This document shows positions 15,685 to 25,223 of a stretch of 30,283 bases of DNA, piece by piece (the first letter of the stretch is position 1; each line of letters opens with the position of its first letter). Position numbers and translations under genes: made by a program. This stretch comes from Candidatus Lindowiibacteriota bacterium. GTDB lineage: Bacteria > Lindowbacteria > 2-12-FULL-62-27. The notes under the pieces are model-generated. The model was given only the letters and a program-made list of their open reading frames with translations. It was not told where the DNA came from and made no database searches. The stretch covers positions 1 to 30,283 of the forward strand of contig JAHFCY010000009.1 in NCBI GenBank assembly GCA_023249255.1, written 5' to 3'.

Positions 15685-16149
15685 TCAGGAAACCGGCGGC
15701 TGGGAGACGGCCGGCGGAGGAGTGGGCGGAATCGGGGATGCAGACGACGGCTCGTCTTTTTTGAACATCACCGACGAACCACAGCCGCAGCTGGAAACAA
15801 CTTTGGGACTCAGAATGGTGAATCCCGCGCCCTGATATTTCAAAATAAAATGCAGACTCGACCCATTCAGAAGTTCAAGACTTTTGGGATCGACGACGAC
15901 TCGGGCGCCCTTGTGCTCAAAAAACACATCGGCGGGCTTCGGTTTGTCCATCCGCATCACATACTCGTGGCCCGAACAACCACCGGCCTTGACGCCGACC
16001 CGAAAGGCGTAGTCGGCGGGATTCAATTTTTGCTCGGTCATGAATATGCCGATCCACTTGGCCGCTTCGTCGGTGACACGGATCGAGAGCGCGGGCGAAG
16101 TTTGCGGCACGGCGGAACTTTGCGGTGCAGCAGAATTTTGGATTTCCAT
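15685..16149 (-). CDS. A-type Fe-S carrier protein
   Basis: Receives clusters from the scaffold and passes them to target proteins. Numbered from ATG 16149, the three ligand cysteines are C58 (GGCSGHEY), C121 and C123 (SSCGCGSS), the standard SufA/IscA/ErpA pattern. A non-conserved N-terminus (1-20) and a Pro/Ser-rich tail (134-154) extend past the Cys pair, where most members stop soon after. The start was placed 2 bp after sufU rather than inside it. Subtype (SufA, IscA or ErpA) cannot be told. Confidence 0.93.
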   Translation of the reverse strand: MEIQNSAAPQSSAVPQTSPALSIRVTDEAAKWIGIFMTEQKLNPADYAFRVGVKAGGCSGHEYVMRMDKPKPADVFFEHKGARVVVDPKSLELLNGSSLHFILKYQGAGFTILSPKVVSSCGCGSSVMFKKDEPSSASPIPPTPPPAVSQPPVS

Positions 16150-16151
16150 GG

Positions 16152-16598
16152 TCAGGTCACCTTCTTTCCGCCAGATAGTTTGTCGTTCAAGGCCTTTTCG
16201 AGCGTGGTCCACGCCAGAAGCGCGCATTTGACACGTGCGGGGAAATCAGCCACGCCTTTCAAGGCTTCCATGTCGCCAAGCTCCTCGTTGGACATCTTTT
16301 CCTCGCCGTGCATCATCGCCCGGACGCCGTCAATGAATTTGTGGGCGTGTTCGTGGCTGTGACCGCGGATGACCTCGGTCATCATAGACGCCGACGCGAT
16401 GCTGATGGAACAGCCCTTGCCCTCAAACCGCACGTCGGTCAGCTTTTGGCCGTCCAGTTTCGCCTGCAGGTGAATCTCATCGCCGCACAGGGGATTTGAC
16501 TCGAAAATGTCGATGTCGGGATTCTCGATCGGTCCGCGGTTGCGCGGATTTTTATAGTGATCGAGGATGATTTCCTGATAGAGACCTTCAAGACCCAT
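16152..16598 (-). CDS. sufU: SufU sulfurtransferase/scaffold
   Basis: Accepts persulfide sulfur from SufS and passes it to SufBCD. The 148-residue protein has NPLCGD (C38, D40), GKGCSISIASASMM (C63) and ARVKCALLAW (C125), the Zn/sulfur-accepting ligands of SufU; the longer form with about 18-21 residues after GKGC distinguishes SufU from IscU. GLYQEIILDHYKNPRN is the typical start. A GGGAGG precedes the ATG. It follows sufS by 17 bp, the usual pairing. Confidence 0.95.
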   Translation of the reverse strand: MGLEGLYQEIILDHYKNPRNRGPIENPDIDIFESNPLCGDEIHLQAKLDGQKLTDVRFEGKGCSISIASASMMTEVIRGHSHEHAHKFIDGVRAMMHGEEKMSNEELGDMEALKGVADFPARVKCALLAWTTLEKALNDKLSGGKKVT

Positions 16599-16615
16599 GA
16601 CAGTTTCGCCTCCCG

Positions 16616-17899
16616 TCAGACTTTAAAAATTTCTTTGGCCTGCACGATGCCCTCGACCAGGCTGTCGACGTCAGCTTCGGTGTTATACAGATAAAACCCG
16701 GCGCGCGCGGTCGCCGGGACGTTCAGCCGGTTCATGAGCGGCTGGGCGCAATGATGGCCGGCCCGGATCGCGACGTTGAGTTTGGAATCCACGATCGTCG
16801 CCAGATCGTGCGGGTGAATGTCCCCCACGTTGAACGAAACAACGCCGGCCCGAAGACGCGCATCACGCGGGCCGTACAGGGTCACCGACGGCACGGCGGA
16901 CAGCCGTTGGATCGCGTACCGGGTCAACTCGATCTCATGCTCCCGAATCGCATCCAACCCGATCCCCGTCAAATAGTCGATGGCCGCGCCCAATCCAATC
17001 GCATCGGCGATGTTGGGCGTGCCTGCTTCGAATTTCCACGGCAAATCGTTCCATGTCGCGTGATCCCGGTATACCTGACGAATCATGTCGCCGCCGCCGT
17101 GAAAGGGCGGCATCGTTTCGAGGACGGATTTTCGGACGTACAACACGCCGATACCGGTCGGCGCGCACATTTTGTGGCCCGACAATGCAAAAAAATCGCA
17201 ATCAAGCGCCCGGACGTCCACCGGCATATGCGGCGCGCTCTGGGCGCCGTCAACCAAAACGACCGCGCCGGCTGAATGCGCCGCCTTGGCGATCTCGCAG
17301 ACGGGATTGACCGTGCCGAGCACGTTCGAGACGTGCGTGATCGCGACCAGACGCGTTTTGGGCGAAATCCCGGCCACAGCTTTTTGAAGATCAATCGTGC
17401 CGTCGTCTTCGATCGGTATATATTTGAGCGCCGCCTGTTTTTCCTTGACCAGAATCTGCCACGGAACCAGATTCGAATGATGTTCCATTTCCGTGACGAG
17501 AATTTCGTCGCCGGCCGACACGTAGGCCCGGCCCCAGGCATACGCGGCCAGATTGATCGATTCGGTCGTGCCGCGCGTGAAAATGATTTCTTCTGTCGAT
17601 GCCGCGTTCAAAAACGCCCGTGTTTTTTCCCGAGCGCCTTCGTAGGCCGCCGTTGCTTCCTCCGCCAACTTGTATGCGCCCCGGTGAACGTTCGCGTTAT
17701 AGTGCTCATAAAAATGGATGATCGCGTCGATCACCGTGCGAGGTTTTTGCGTCGTCGCGGGATTGTCGAGATAGACGATTCGTTTCCCGCCGATCTCCCG
17801 CAACAAGATCGGAAAATCCCGGCGGATTCGATCGACGTCCAGCGACGGCCTCGCCGCGCGATGGGCATCGGGAGCGGGAGCGGTGGATTTCAGCGGCAT
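16616..17899 (-). CDS. sufS: Cysteine desulfurase SufS
   Basis: A group II PLP-dependent desulfurase that removes sulfur from cysteine as a persulfide. The 427-residue protein has the PLP lysine K243 in SGHKMCAPTGIG and the catalytic C384 in RAGHHCAQPLM. YLDNPATTQKP (43-53), EMEHHSNLVPWQ (137-148) and DGAQSAPHMPVDV are also typical. An N-terminal extension of about 20 residues, Ala/Pro-rich, is not conserved. It lies between the Rieske gene and sufU. Confidence 0.97.
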   Translation of the reverse strand: MPLKSTAPAPDAHRAARPSLDVDRIRRDFPILLREIGGKRIVYLDNPATTQKPRTVIDAIIHFYEHYNANVHRGAYKLAEEATAAYEGAREKTRAFLNAASTEEIIFTRGTTESINLAAYAWGRAYVSAGDEILVTEMEHHSNLVPWQILVKEKQAALKYIPIEDDGTIDLQKAVAGISPKTRLVAITHVSNVLGTVNPVCEIAKAAHSAGAVVLVDGAQSAPHMPVDVRALDCDFFALSGHKMCAPTGIGVLYVRKSVLETMPPFHGGGDMIRQVYRDHATWNDLPWKFEAGTPNIADAIGLGAAIDYLTGIGLDAIREHEIELTRYAIQRLSAVPSVTLYGPRDARLRAGVVSFNVGDIHPHDLATIVDSKLNVAIRAGHHCAQPLMNRLNVPATARAGFYLYNTEADVDSLVEGIVQAKEIFKV

Positions 17900-17909
17900 G
17901 GCGGCTCCG

Positions 17910-18242
17910 TCAGGACTGCGCGGCCGGGGATTCGGCGCCGACGTCGATCAAAATCCGGCCGCCCTCCACCTTGACCGCGTACGTTCGGACCGGCGTGACG
18001 GCCGGCATCGTCAGGGCCGCGCCGGTTTTGATGTTGAAGAGCGCGCCGTGCCAGGGACACTCGACGGTCTCGCCATCCACGGCACCGTCCGACAACGAGG
18101 CCTCCTCGTGCGTGCAGACATCATCAATGGCGAAAAATTCTCCGTTCAAATTGAAAATGGCGACGTTGTGGCCGTCGACTTCAAACATTTTACCCGCGCC
18201 GGGAGCGATATCCGACGACGCGCCAAGATCCCGAAAAGACAT
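17910..18242 (-). CDS. Rieske-type ferredoxin
   Basis: A 110-residue protein carrying a Rieske 2Fe-2S site: C43 and H45 in CTHEEASL, C62 and H65 in CPWHGALFN. It matches the small non-heme-oxygenase ferredoxins found in actinobacterial and other suf operons, thought to supply electrons during cluster assembly or to client enzymes. A GGAGAG lies before the ATG. It lies between sufD and sufS with gaps of 18 and 10 bp. Confidence 0.94.
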   Translation of the reverse strand: MSFRDLGASSDIAPGAGKMFEVDGHNVAIFNLNGEFFAIDDVCTHEEASLSDGAVDGETVECPWHGALFNIKTGAALTMPAVTPVRTYAVKVEGGRILIDVGAESPAAQS

Positions 18243-18260
18243 GAGCGCTCTCCTTCCCGA

Positions 18261-19640
18261 TCAATCCGATTCCATGTCGGACTCGGACAACCCCGGCATC
18301 GTCGCATCGTGATCATGCACATCGAACTTGGCCTGCAGATGCCGCCGGACAAGTTTCTGGAGCGACGCGGCCGGTACGCCTTTCAAGACTTCCTCAAAAA
18401 ATCCCAGCACGATCATCTTCCGCGCCACCGGTTCCGGAATGCCGCGGCTCAACAGATAAAATAATTCCTCGGCCGAAATTTCACCCACCGTCGCGGCATG
18501 CTTGCATATCACGTCATTGGCTTCAATTTCCAGCGTCGGGACAGAATCCGAGCGGGCCTTGTCGGACAACAGCATCGTGTGGTCGGCCAGAAACGACTGC
18601 GTCTGCGACGCCTCCTTCTGAACGACAATCCGGCCGCGAAAACATGACCGGGCCGCGTCATCGCACACGCCTTTGAACAAAATGTTCCCCTCGGTATGGG
18701 GCGCTTTGTGCGTCAAAAGCGTCACGACGTCCGACTGCTGTCGGCCGTTGATGTAATAAAGACCCAATAGTTCACACCGGCCGCCGGGGCCGGTCAGGTC
18801 GCAATCGATGAATCCCTTGTTCAGACGACCGCCGAGTTCCGCGGTCAGCCACGCAACGCGCGCGTCTTTTTGGCCGATTGTTTTTTCGCTCGAAAAATTG
18901 AACGTGTCCCGGTTGTATTCCTGGAGCGACATGAACCGGATCTGCGCGCCGTCATCCATGTGAATTTCGGCCACGCCCGACGCCAGATTCTGTCGCCGGC
19001 CGTCATCCAACCCGATCCGCTCCTCAAAATAATTGAGGCTCGCGCCTTTTTCCAGCAGAATCAACGTGTGCGGGAAACACCCGGCGCCGTCGGCGTCCAG
19101 ATAGACCATGCTTCGAATCGGCTTGTCGACGCGCACGCCGGCCGGAACGCGGATGAATGTGCCGCCCGATTGAAACGCGTAATGAAGCGCGGTGAATTTG
19201 TTGTGCGCCGCGGGACGGATGACGCCGAAATATTTCCGGACAAGATCGGGGTGCAATCGCACGGCTTCGTCAAGCCCGCAGACGGTCACGCCCTGCCGAC
19301 GAATCTCCGGGTCGACTTCGATGTACGCATCCTCCGAATTGTGCTGGACTACCATGGCGGCCGATGCGGGCCCGGCGGTGATTCTCTCTTTGACGGCGAC
19401 CGGCAATGCGCCGCTCGATCTTGCGGCGAACGGCGCGATCTCGGACAGGCGGATCGATCTTAGATCAACACGCCGCCACTCCTCGTCGCGGCGCGTCGGC
19501 ATCGGCATCGTCTTGTACAACTCCCACGCGGCCTCACGAGCCTGCCGCATCCATGCGGGTTCGCCGGATCGGCGGGCGAGCAGTTCTGAAAACCCGTCTG
19601 CGTTGAGGCCAACCAGCTGAGTCATTTCCGCAATTGTCAT
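18261..19640 (-). CDS. sufD: Fe-S assembly scaffold subunit SufD
   Basis: Partner of SufB in the SufBC2D scaffold. The 459-residue protein has the family beta-helix core, with RVPAGVRVDKPI near 164-176 and the C-terminal block NDVICKHAATVGEI, whose H381 corresponds to the functionally important SufD histidine. SRGIPEPVARKMIVLGFF and a closing helix follow. A His/Asp-rich tail (443-459) ends the protein. ATG 19640 lacks a clear Shine-Dalgarno and M6 (19625) is an alternative start. The gene follows sufB by 25 bp. Confidence 0.95.
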   Translation of the reverse strand: MTIAEMTQLVGLNADGFSELLARRSGEPAWMRQAREAAWELYKTMPMPTRRDEEWRRVDLRSIRLSEIAPFAARSSGALPVAVKERITAGPASAAMVVQHNSEDAYIEVDPEIRRQGVTVCGLDEAVRLHPDLVRKYFGVIRPAAHNKFTALHYAFQSGGTFIRVPAGVRVDKPIRSMVYLDADGAGCFPHTLILLEKGASLNYFEERIGLDDGRRQNLASGVAEIHMDDGAQIRFMSLQEYNRDTFNFSSEKTIGQKDARVAWLTAELGGRLNKGFIDCDLTGPGGRCELLGLYYINGRQQSDVVTLLTHKAPHTEGNILFKGVCDDAARSCFRGRIVVQKEASQTQSFLADHTMLLSDKARSDSVPTLEIEANDVICKHAATVGEISAEELFYLLSRGIPEPVARKMIVLGFFEEVLKGVPAASLQKLVRRHLQAKFDVHDHDATMPGLSESDMESD

Positions 19641-19665
19641 GGAAGATAGCCAGGCGGGCGGCGGG

Positions 19666-21084
19666 TCAGCCGCAGGCGCCCGTCATCTCAAGCTCGATCA
19701 GCCGGTTGAGTTCGACGGCGTATTCCATCGGCAGTTCCTTCACGAGCGGCTCAATGAATCCCCGGACAATCATCGTCATCGCCTCGGTCTCCGGAATTCC
19801 CCGGCTCATGAGATAAAAGAGCTGTTCGTCACCGATTTTCGACACGGTCGCCTCGTGGCCGATCGACACGCGGTCCTCCTCGTTCTCCATGTACGGAAAC
19901 GTGTCCGACTTGCTCTCGGGATCCAAGAGAAGCGCGTCGCATCGGACGTGGGACTTCACGTCCTTTGCGCCCTTTTCGACTTTCACCAGTCCCCGGTAAC
20001 TCGTTCGGCCTGTGCCTTTGGAAATGGATTTCGAAATGATCTGTGACGTCGTGTGCGGCGCGCAGTGGACCATCTTGCCGCCGGCGTCCTGGTGCTGGCC
20101 GTCACCCGCGAACGCGATTGAAAGCACCGCGCCTTTGGCACCGGGTTCCATCATATAGACCGCGGGGTATTTCATCGTGAGTTTCGACCCGAGATTTCCG
20201 TCGACCCATTCGACCGTCGCGTCCTGGTAGGCCATGGCGCGTTTCGTCACAAGGTTGTAGACGTTCTTGGACCAGTTCTGGATCGTTGTGTAGCGGATCC
20301 GCGCGCCTTTTTTGGCGATGAGTTCAACAACCGCCGAATGCAAAGAATCACTCGAATAAATCGGAGCGGTACAGCCTTCGACATAATGCACAAACGAGCC
20401 TTCATCGGCGATGATGATCGTGCGCTCAAACTGGCCCATGTTTTTCGCGTTGATGCGGAAATAGGCCTGAAGCGGAACTTCGACATGGACCCCCGGCGGG
20501 ACGTAAACGAACGAACCGCCGGACCAGACCGCGGAGTTGAGCGCCGCGAACTTGTTGTCGGCCGGAGGGATCACTGTGCCGAAATACTGTTTGAACAATT
20601 CCGGATATTGTTTCATGGCCTCGCTCGGGTCGAGAAAAATCACGCCCTGTTTGGCCCATTTTTCCTGCAGACTGTGATAGACGACCTCGGATTCGTACTG
20701 GGCGCCCACGCCGCCGAGGAATTTGCGTTCGGCGTCCGGAATGCCCAGTTTGTCGAACGTGTTTTTGATGTAGGCCGGCACGTCATCCCAGGAATCCTCG
20801 TTCGATCGGTCGGACGGCTTGATGTAGTAATAGATGTTGTCGAAATCAAGCGTCGAAAGGTCTCCGCCCCACGTCGGCATCGTCTTCTTCTCGAAAATCT
20901 GGAGCGACCTCTGCCGGAACTGGCGCATCCATTCCGGCTCGCCCTTCATGTGCGAGATCTCGTCGACGATCCGGGAGTTGAGCCCTTTCTTCGATTTGAA
21001 CGCATAGTCCTCTTTATCGGAAAAGCCGTAGACGTAATCGTCCTTGGCTTTGGTCAGCTCTTGAAGCCGTTCCTCGTCACCCAT
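19666..21084 (-). CDS. sufB: Fe-S assembly scaffold subunit SufB
   Basis: The main cluster-building subunit of SufBC2D. The 472-residue protein is full length. [39 protein letters not shown] and [13 protein letters not shown] form the beta-helix. C382 in [13 protein letters not shown] and E411 in GHEATVSKI correspond to the catalytic Cys and Glu of E. coli SufB, and [10 protein letters not shown] follows. The ATG has a strong GAGGAGGAA upstream. Confidence 0.97.
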   Translation of the reverse strand: MGDEERLQELTKAKDDYVYGFSDKEDYAFKSKKGLNSRIVDEISHMKGEPEWMRQFRQRSLQIFEKKTMPTWGGDLSTLDFDNIYYYIKPSDRSNEDSWDDVPAYIKNTFDKLGIPDAERKFLGGVGAQYESEVVYHSLQEKWAKQGVIFLDPSEAMKQYPELFKQYFGTVIPPADNKFAALNSAVWSGGSFVYVPPGVHVEVPLQAYFRINAKNMGQFERTIIIADEGSFVHYVEGCTAPIYSSDSLHSAVVELIAKKGARIRYTTIQNWSKNVYNLVTKRAMAYQDATVEWVDGNLGSKLTMKYPAVYMMEPGAKGAVLSIAFAGDGQHQDAGGKMVHCAPHTTSQIISKSISKGTGRTSYRGLVKVEKGAKDVKSHVRCDALLLDPESKSDTFPYMENEEDRVSIGHEATVSKIGDEQLFYLMSRGIPETEAMTMIVRGFIEPLVKELPMEYAVELNRLIELEMTGACG

Positions 21085-21099
21085 GGTGTTCCTCCTCGT

Positions 21100-21933
21100 T
21101 TAACTCGCGGCCGCAGTCGCGGTCGCGGCAATGCCGAACTTCTGACGAATCCAGTCGTAGCCTTTGGCCTCAAGCTCATGAACCAGCTCGGGGCCGCCGG
21201 AGGTCACGATCCGACCCTCCATCATCACGTGAACTTTCTGGGGCTTGATGTAATTCAACAACCGCTGATAATGCGTGATCACAAGCGCCCCCATCTCGGG
21301 GCCGACCAGGCGGTTCACGCCCTCGGCCACCGTCTTCATCGCGTCAATGTCAAGCCCGGAATCGGTCTCGTCTAAAATCGCCAACTCGGGTTTCAAAACC
21401 GCCATCTGCAAAATTTCCACACGCTTCTTTTCGCCGCCCGAAAATCCGTCGTTCAAATACCGGAAGGCGAAATCATCCTGAAGATTCAGAATGCGCATGT
21501 TTTCCTTGAGAACCTTCAAAAATTCCCGGGCCGAAATCTGATTGCCGCCGTTCTTGCCCGCTTCCGCCTCTTTCCCCGTCAACGCCCTGGGCGCCGAGCC
21601 GTTTGCCCGGTGCGAGTTCACGGCCGTCCGGAGAAAATTGCCGACCGTCACGCCCGGAACCGCCGCCGGATACTGAAACGCCAGAAACAACCCCGCGCGC
21701 GCGCGCTCGTCCGGAGGCAACGCCAGCAAATCCCCGCCTTTGAATCTCGCCTCGCCCCGCGTGACCGTGTACTTCGGATGCCCGGCCAGCGCGAATGACA
21801 GCGTGCTCTTGCCTGAACCGTTCGGCCCCATAAGCGCGTGCACCTCGCCTTTGTTCACCTCAAGCGAAAGCCCGCGGATGATTTCTTTTCCCTCGACCGA
21901 AACGTGCAAATCTTTTATTTCAAGCGTAGCCAC
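21100..21933 (-). CDS. sufC: SufC ATPase
   Basis: ABC-type ATPase that drives SufBC2D. Walker A is GPNGSGKST (36-44), the Q-loop FQYPAAVPG (87-95), the signature FSGGEKKR (164-171) and Walker B AILDETDSGLD (185-195). The protein is 277 residues, longer than the usual 245-260, because of a Gly/Ala/Lys-rich insert at about 106-131 and an Ala-rich C-terminus. The start is GTG, 8 nt after GGAGGT. An out-of-frame ATG 7 nt upstream is too close to that Shine-Dalgarno to be preferred. Confidence 0.96.
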   Translation of the reverse strand: MATLEIKDLHVSVEGKEIIRGLSLEVNKGEVHALMGPNGSGKSTLSFALAGHPKYTVTRGEARFKGGDLLALPPDERARAGLFLAFQYPAAVPGVTVGNFLRTAVNSHRANGSAPRALTGKEAEAGKNGGNQISAREFLKVLKENMRILNLQDDFAFRYLNDGFSGGEKKRVEILQMAVLKPELAILDETDSGLDIDAMKTVAEGVNRLVGPEMGALVITHYQRLLNYIKPQKVHVMMEGRIVTSGGPELVHELEAKGYDWIRQKFGIAATATAAAS

Positions 21934-21948
21934 AGCACATGACCTCCG

Positions 21949-22428
21949 TTAATTTGGCGACGAAACGAGAACGGGTTTGGGCACGTGCTGAACCATCAAC
22001 CGCTCCACTTCGCGCTCTTCTTTCAACAGGTCCATCAAGGATGTACGGTTGAGAACCAGCGAAATCTGCCGCGACAAAACCGCCCACACCGGCCGAATCC
22101 CACAGCCGCCGAGGTGCGAACATTCCGCGAGCTTTCCCGGGTATTCGTTGCAGAGATCCTTCGGATAGAAAAATCCGCCCAGCGCGCGCATGACATCTCC
22201 GAGACTGATCCGGTCCGGCGTGCGCTTGAGTTCATATCCGCCGTTGATCCCCCGGACGCTCACCACAAGGTTCGCTTTCCGAAGCATCACCATGAGCTTC
22301 GTCACATTGTCGGCCGACAATCCCTCGCACTTGGCAATCTCCGTGACGGACATGGACGATCCGGCGCCGGAGCGCGCCAACTGAAGAATGCACCTCAACC
22401 CGTATTCTTCCTGTTTGGAAATCTTCAT
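21949..22428 (-). CDS. Rrf2-family Fe-S regulator of the suf operon
   Basis: A 159-residue winged-helix regulator beginning MKISKQEEYGLRCIL, with the Rrf2 recognition region VTEIAKCEGLSADNVTKLM and wing RGINGGYEL. Cysteines C93, C103 and C109 lie in the loop where IscR and relatives bind a 2Fe-2S cluster, but with spacing 9 and 5 instead of the IscR 5 and 5. It is the first gene of the suf operon, 15 bp before sufC, and the promoter bears an inverted repeat over its -35 region. Autorepression that is relieved when clusters run short is the likely role. The start codon lies 8 nt from the -10, so the mRNA is probably leaderless. Confidence 0.92.
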   Translation of the reverse strand: MKISKQEEYGLRCILQLARSGAGSSMSVTEIAKCEGLSADNVTKLMVMLRKANLVVSVRGINGGYELKRTPDRISLGDVMRALGGFFYPKDLCNEYPGKLAECSHLGGCGIRPVWAVLSRQISLVLNRTSLMDLLKEEREVERLMVQHVPKPVLVSSPN

Positions 22429-22436
22429 GCAGGTAA

Positions 22437-22465
22437 ATGGTAGGAAAACCTGACTCTTTTGTCAA
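22437..22465 (-). promoter_or_regulatory. Promoter of the suf operon, near-leaderless
   Basis: A perfect TTGACA (22460-22465), 17 bp, TACCAT (22437-22442), then 8 nt to the ATG at 22428. The expected start is 0-2 nt before the ATG. This is the best -35 in the window. Confidence 0.7.
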
Positions 22466-22469
22466 GTTT
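22446..22469. promoter_or_regulatory. Inverted repeat over the suf promoter, probable Rrf2 operator
   Basis: On the minus strand AAACTTGAC, 6 nt, GTCAGGTTT: 9-bp arms with 8 of 9 positions complementary. The site covers the -35 hexamer and most of the spacer, as expected of a repressor site. It resembles IscR type 1 sites (YYGAC-N7-GTCRR) but has one base less in the centre. Confidence 0.5.
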
Positions 22470-22523
22470 AGACCGGAAAAAAATGTCAGGTATTGGTAAA
22501 AGCAGGCTGGAACGTTCCTGTTC

Positions 22524-25220
22524 CTAACGCAATATCTGCCGAAGGACGGTCTGGAGGATCCCTCCATTATTGTAGTAGTCGACCTCGACGGAGCTGTCGA
22601 GCCGGGCGATGGCGTGGAAGACGATGGGCTTGCCGCTTTCGCCGACCACCCGGAGAGTGAGTTTTTTCCGCGGCTGAAGACCGCTTGCGATGCCTTCGAT
22701 GTGGAATACCTCCCGGCCGGTCAATTTCAATGTCTCACGGGTCTGGCCGGATTCAAACTGCAACGGGAGAACGCCCATGCCGACCAGATTGCTCCGATGA
22801 ATCCGCTCATAACTTTCGGCGATGACGGCTTTGACCCCCAGAAGTTGGGTGCCTTTGGCCGCCCAGTCGCGGGACGAACCGGAGCCATATTCTTTGCCGG
22901 CGATGATCACCAGCGGCACGCGCTCCCGCTGATACTTCATCGACGCGTCGTAGATCGTCATGTTTTCGCAGTCAGGCAGATGGGCCGTCCAGTACCCTTC
23001 AGTGCCTTCAACCAGCAGATTTTTCAGCCGGATGTTTCCGAACGTCCCGCGCATCATGACCTCGTGGTTGCCGCGGCGCGCGCCGAAACTGTTGAAATCT
23101 TTCGGCGAAACACCATGTTCGATGAGAAATTTGCCGGCCGGGCTTTCCGGTTTGATCGAGCCGGCGGGCGAGATGTGATCAGTCGTGACCGAATCTCCGA
23201 CGACGACCAATACGCGGGCGTCTCGGATGTCAGACACCGGCGCGGGCTTATCGACGGCGGACGGACTCATGAGATCGAGGAAAAACGGCGGCTCTTGAAT
23301 GTAGGTCGATGATTTTTCCCACTCGTACAGGTCGCCTTCCGGAACGGGCAGATTCCGCCACGCGTCGTCGCCTTCGAAGACGTGCGCGTACCGGCTCTTG
23401 AACGCGGCCGCCGTGACCGCTTTCTCCATCGACTCGCGAATTTCCGCGGGCGACGGCCAGATGTCTTTGAGAAAAACCGGCCGGCCGTCTTTGCCGGCGC
23501 CGATCGGATCTTTGGTAAGATTGATGTCCATCCGGCCGGCGAGCGCGTAGGCCACCACAAGCGGCGGAGACGCGAGGTAACTTGCCTTGACGGACGGATT
23601 GATCCGGCCTTCGAAATTTCGATTTCCCGAGAGGACCGCGACCGCAACGAGATTTTTTTCCTTGATCGCCTGATCGACGGCCTCCGGCAGGGGTCCGCTG
23701 TTGCCGATGCAGGTCGTACAGCCGTATCCGACGAGATGGAATTTGAGTTCTTCGAGATATGTCAACAACCCGGCGGCTTTCAAATAGTCGGTGACGACGC
23801 GCGAACCGGGTGCGAGACTTGTTTTGACATACGGTTTGACGTCGAGACCGCGTTCCCGCGCTTTTTTGGCGAGAATCCCGGCGCCAATGAGGACGGATGG
23901 GTTGGACGTGTTCGTGCAACTGGTGATGGCGGCGATGACGACCGACCCGTCCGAGACGTTTTCGGAATGGCCGTTGAACCGGACCGGCACGGACCGAACG
24001 CCGGGCGGAGCTTTGAAATATCCATGCAACGCCTCGTCAAACGATTTTGGCGCGGCGGACAGCGACACACGGTCCTGCGGCCGGCGCGGACCCGCGATCG
24101 ACGGCTCGATGGTCGAGAGATCCAGTTCGACGGCGTCGCTGAAGACCGGATCGGGTGTTGCGTCCGTGCGAAACATTCCCTGCTCTTTCGTGTATCGCTC
24201 AACGAGGTCGATGAGTTCGTCCGGCCGGCCGGTCAGGCGAAGATAGCGTAGCGCCTCGTCGTCGACCGGAAAAAATCCCATGGTCGCGCCGTATTCGGGC
24301 GCCATGTTGGCGATCGTCGCGCGGTCGGGAAGACTCAAAGCCAAAAGACCTTTGCCGAAAAATTCCACAAATTTTCCGACGACGCCTTTTTTGCGCAGGA
24401 TTTGCGTGACGGTGAGGACAAGATCGGTCGCCGTGATGCCCTGCGGCAGTTCACCCGTGAGTTTGAACCCGACGACTTCGGGAATCAGCATGTACATCGG
24501 CTGGCCCAACATGCAGGCCTCGGCCTCGATCCCGCCGACACCCCAGCCGAGAACGCCAAGTCCGTTGATCATCGTCGTGTGCGAGTCGGTGCCGACTAAA
24601 GTGTCCGGAAATGCCACGGCCTCACCGTCGACCTGCGCCGTCTGCACAACTTTGGCGAGATACTCGAGATTGACCTGATGGACGATCCCGGTGCCGGGCG
24701 GCACGACGCTGAAATTTTGAAACGCACGCTGGGCCCAGCGCAAAAACTCGTATCGCTCGCGGTTGCGTTCAAATTCGAGCTTGACGTTCCGGTCGAACGC
24801 GTCAGCCGTTCCGAAGACGTCGACCTGCACGGAATGGTCGATGACGAGGTCGACCGGCACGAGGGGATTGATGCGCTTGGGATCGCGGCCGTGTTTTTTC
24901 ATGACAGCGCGCATGGCGGCAAGATCGACCACGCAGGGAACGCCCGTGAAATCCTGCAAGACCACCCGCGCGGGGGAAAATCCTATTTCTTTTACGGGAA
25001 GCGGGCCGGGCGCCCAGCGCGCCAGAAGCCGCACGTCGTCTTCGGTGACTGTCCGGCCGTTGCAGGTCCGAAGAAGATTTTCGAGAAGAACCTTGATCGA
25101 AACCGGAAGACGGTCGATCGACGATGCAACTTTCGCCAGCGCGGAAAGCCGGAACATCCCGACCGGCCCGCGCGCAGTATTCAGAGTTCCAAACGCCTCG
25201 AATGAATCTTTGAAAGACAT
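22524..25220 (-). CDS. acnA: Aconitate hydratase
   Basis: Interconverts citrate and isocitrate in the citric acid cycle with a 4Fe-4S cluster. The 898-residue protein is a full-length AcnA/IRP-type enzyme. Cluster ligands are C435 ([12 protein letters not shown]) and C501, C504 ([14 protein letters not shown]). [22 protein letters not shown] (209-230 region) and the swivel-domain blocks [28 protein letters not shown] and [15 protein letters not shown] are intact. It is not packed against its neighbours (161 bp to recQ, 95 bp to rrf2) and has its own promoter, so it is probably monocistronic, although it lies just upstream of rrf2-suf on the same strand. Confidence 0.97.
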   Translation of the reverse strand: MSFKDSFEAFGTLNTARGPVGMFRLSALAKVASSIDRLPVSIKVLLENLLRTCNGRTVTEDDVRLLARWAPGPLPVKEIGFSPARVVLQDFTGVPCVVDLAAMRAVMKKHGRDPKRINPLVPVDLVIDHSVQVDVFGTADAFDRNVKLEFERNRERYEFLRWAQRAFQNFSVVPPGTGIVHQVNLEYLAKVVQTAQVDGEAVAFPDTLVGTDSHTTMINGLGVLGWGVGGIEAEACMLGQPMYMLIPEVVGFKLTGELPQGITATDLVLTVTQILRKKGVVGKFVEFFGKGLLALSLPDRATIANMAPEYGATMGFFPVDDEALRYLRLTGRPDELIDLVERYTKEQGMFRTDATPDPVFSDAVELDLSTIEPSIAGPRRPQDRVSLSAAPKSFDEALHGYFKAPPGVRSVPVRFNGHSENVSDGSVVIAAITSCTNTSNPSVLIGAGILAKKARERGLDVKPYVKTSLAPGSRVVTDYLKAAGLLTYLEELKFHLVGYGCTTCIGNSGPLPEAVDQAIKEKNLVAVAVLSGNRNFEGRINPSVKASYLASPPLVVAYALAGRMDINLTKDPIGAGKDGRPVFLKDIWPSPAEIRESMEKAVTAAAFKSRYAHVFEGDDAWRNLPVPEGDLYEWEKSSTYIQEPPFFLDLMSPSAVDKPAPVSDIRDARVLVVVGDSVTTDHISPAGSIKPESPAGKFLIEHGVSPKDFNSFGARRGNHEVMMRGTFGNIRLKNLLVEGTEGYWTAHLPDCENMTIYDASMKYQRERVPLVIIAGKEYGSGSSRDWAAKGTQLLGVKAVIAESYERIHRSNLVGMGVLPLQFESGQTRETLKLTGREVFHIEGIASGLQPRKKLTLRVVGESGKPIVFHAIARLDSSVEVDYYNNGGILQTVLRQILR

Positions 25221-25223
25221 GAA

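Noticed and set aside
15343-16362. Plus-strand ORF of 339 codons
   Set aside because: Spans parts of three real minus-strand genes; composition is that of a shadow frame.
20338-21375. Plus-strand ORF of 345 codons
   Set aside because: Antisense to sufB and sufC, both of which have clear motifs.
21920-21940. Tiny Cys-rich ORF (MCCGYA) overlapping the sufC start
   Set aside because: Its ATG is 1 nt from the GGAGGT, too close to be used well; the sufC GTG is at the right distance. Tempting as a cysteine-sensing leader peptide, but without support.
22501-22524. GGAACGTTCC palindrome after the acnA stop as terminator
   Set aside because: Only a 5-bp stem is possible in the minus-strand RNA and the following T-run is four bases; too weak to call.
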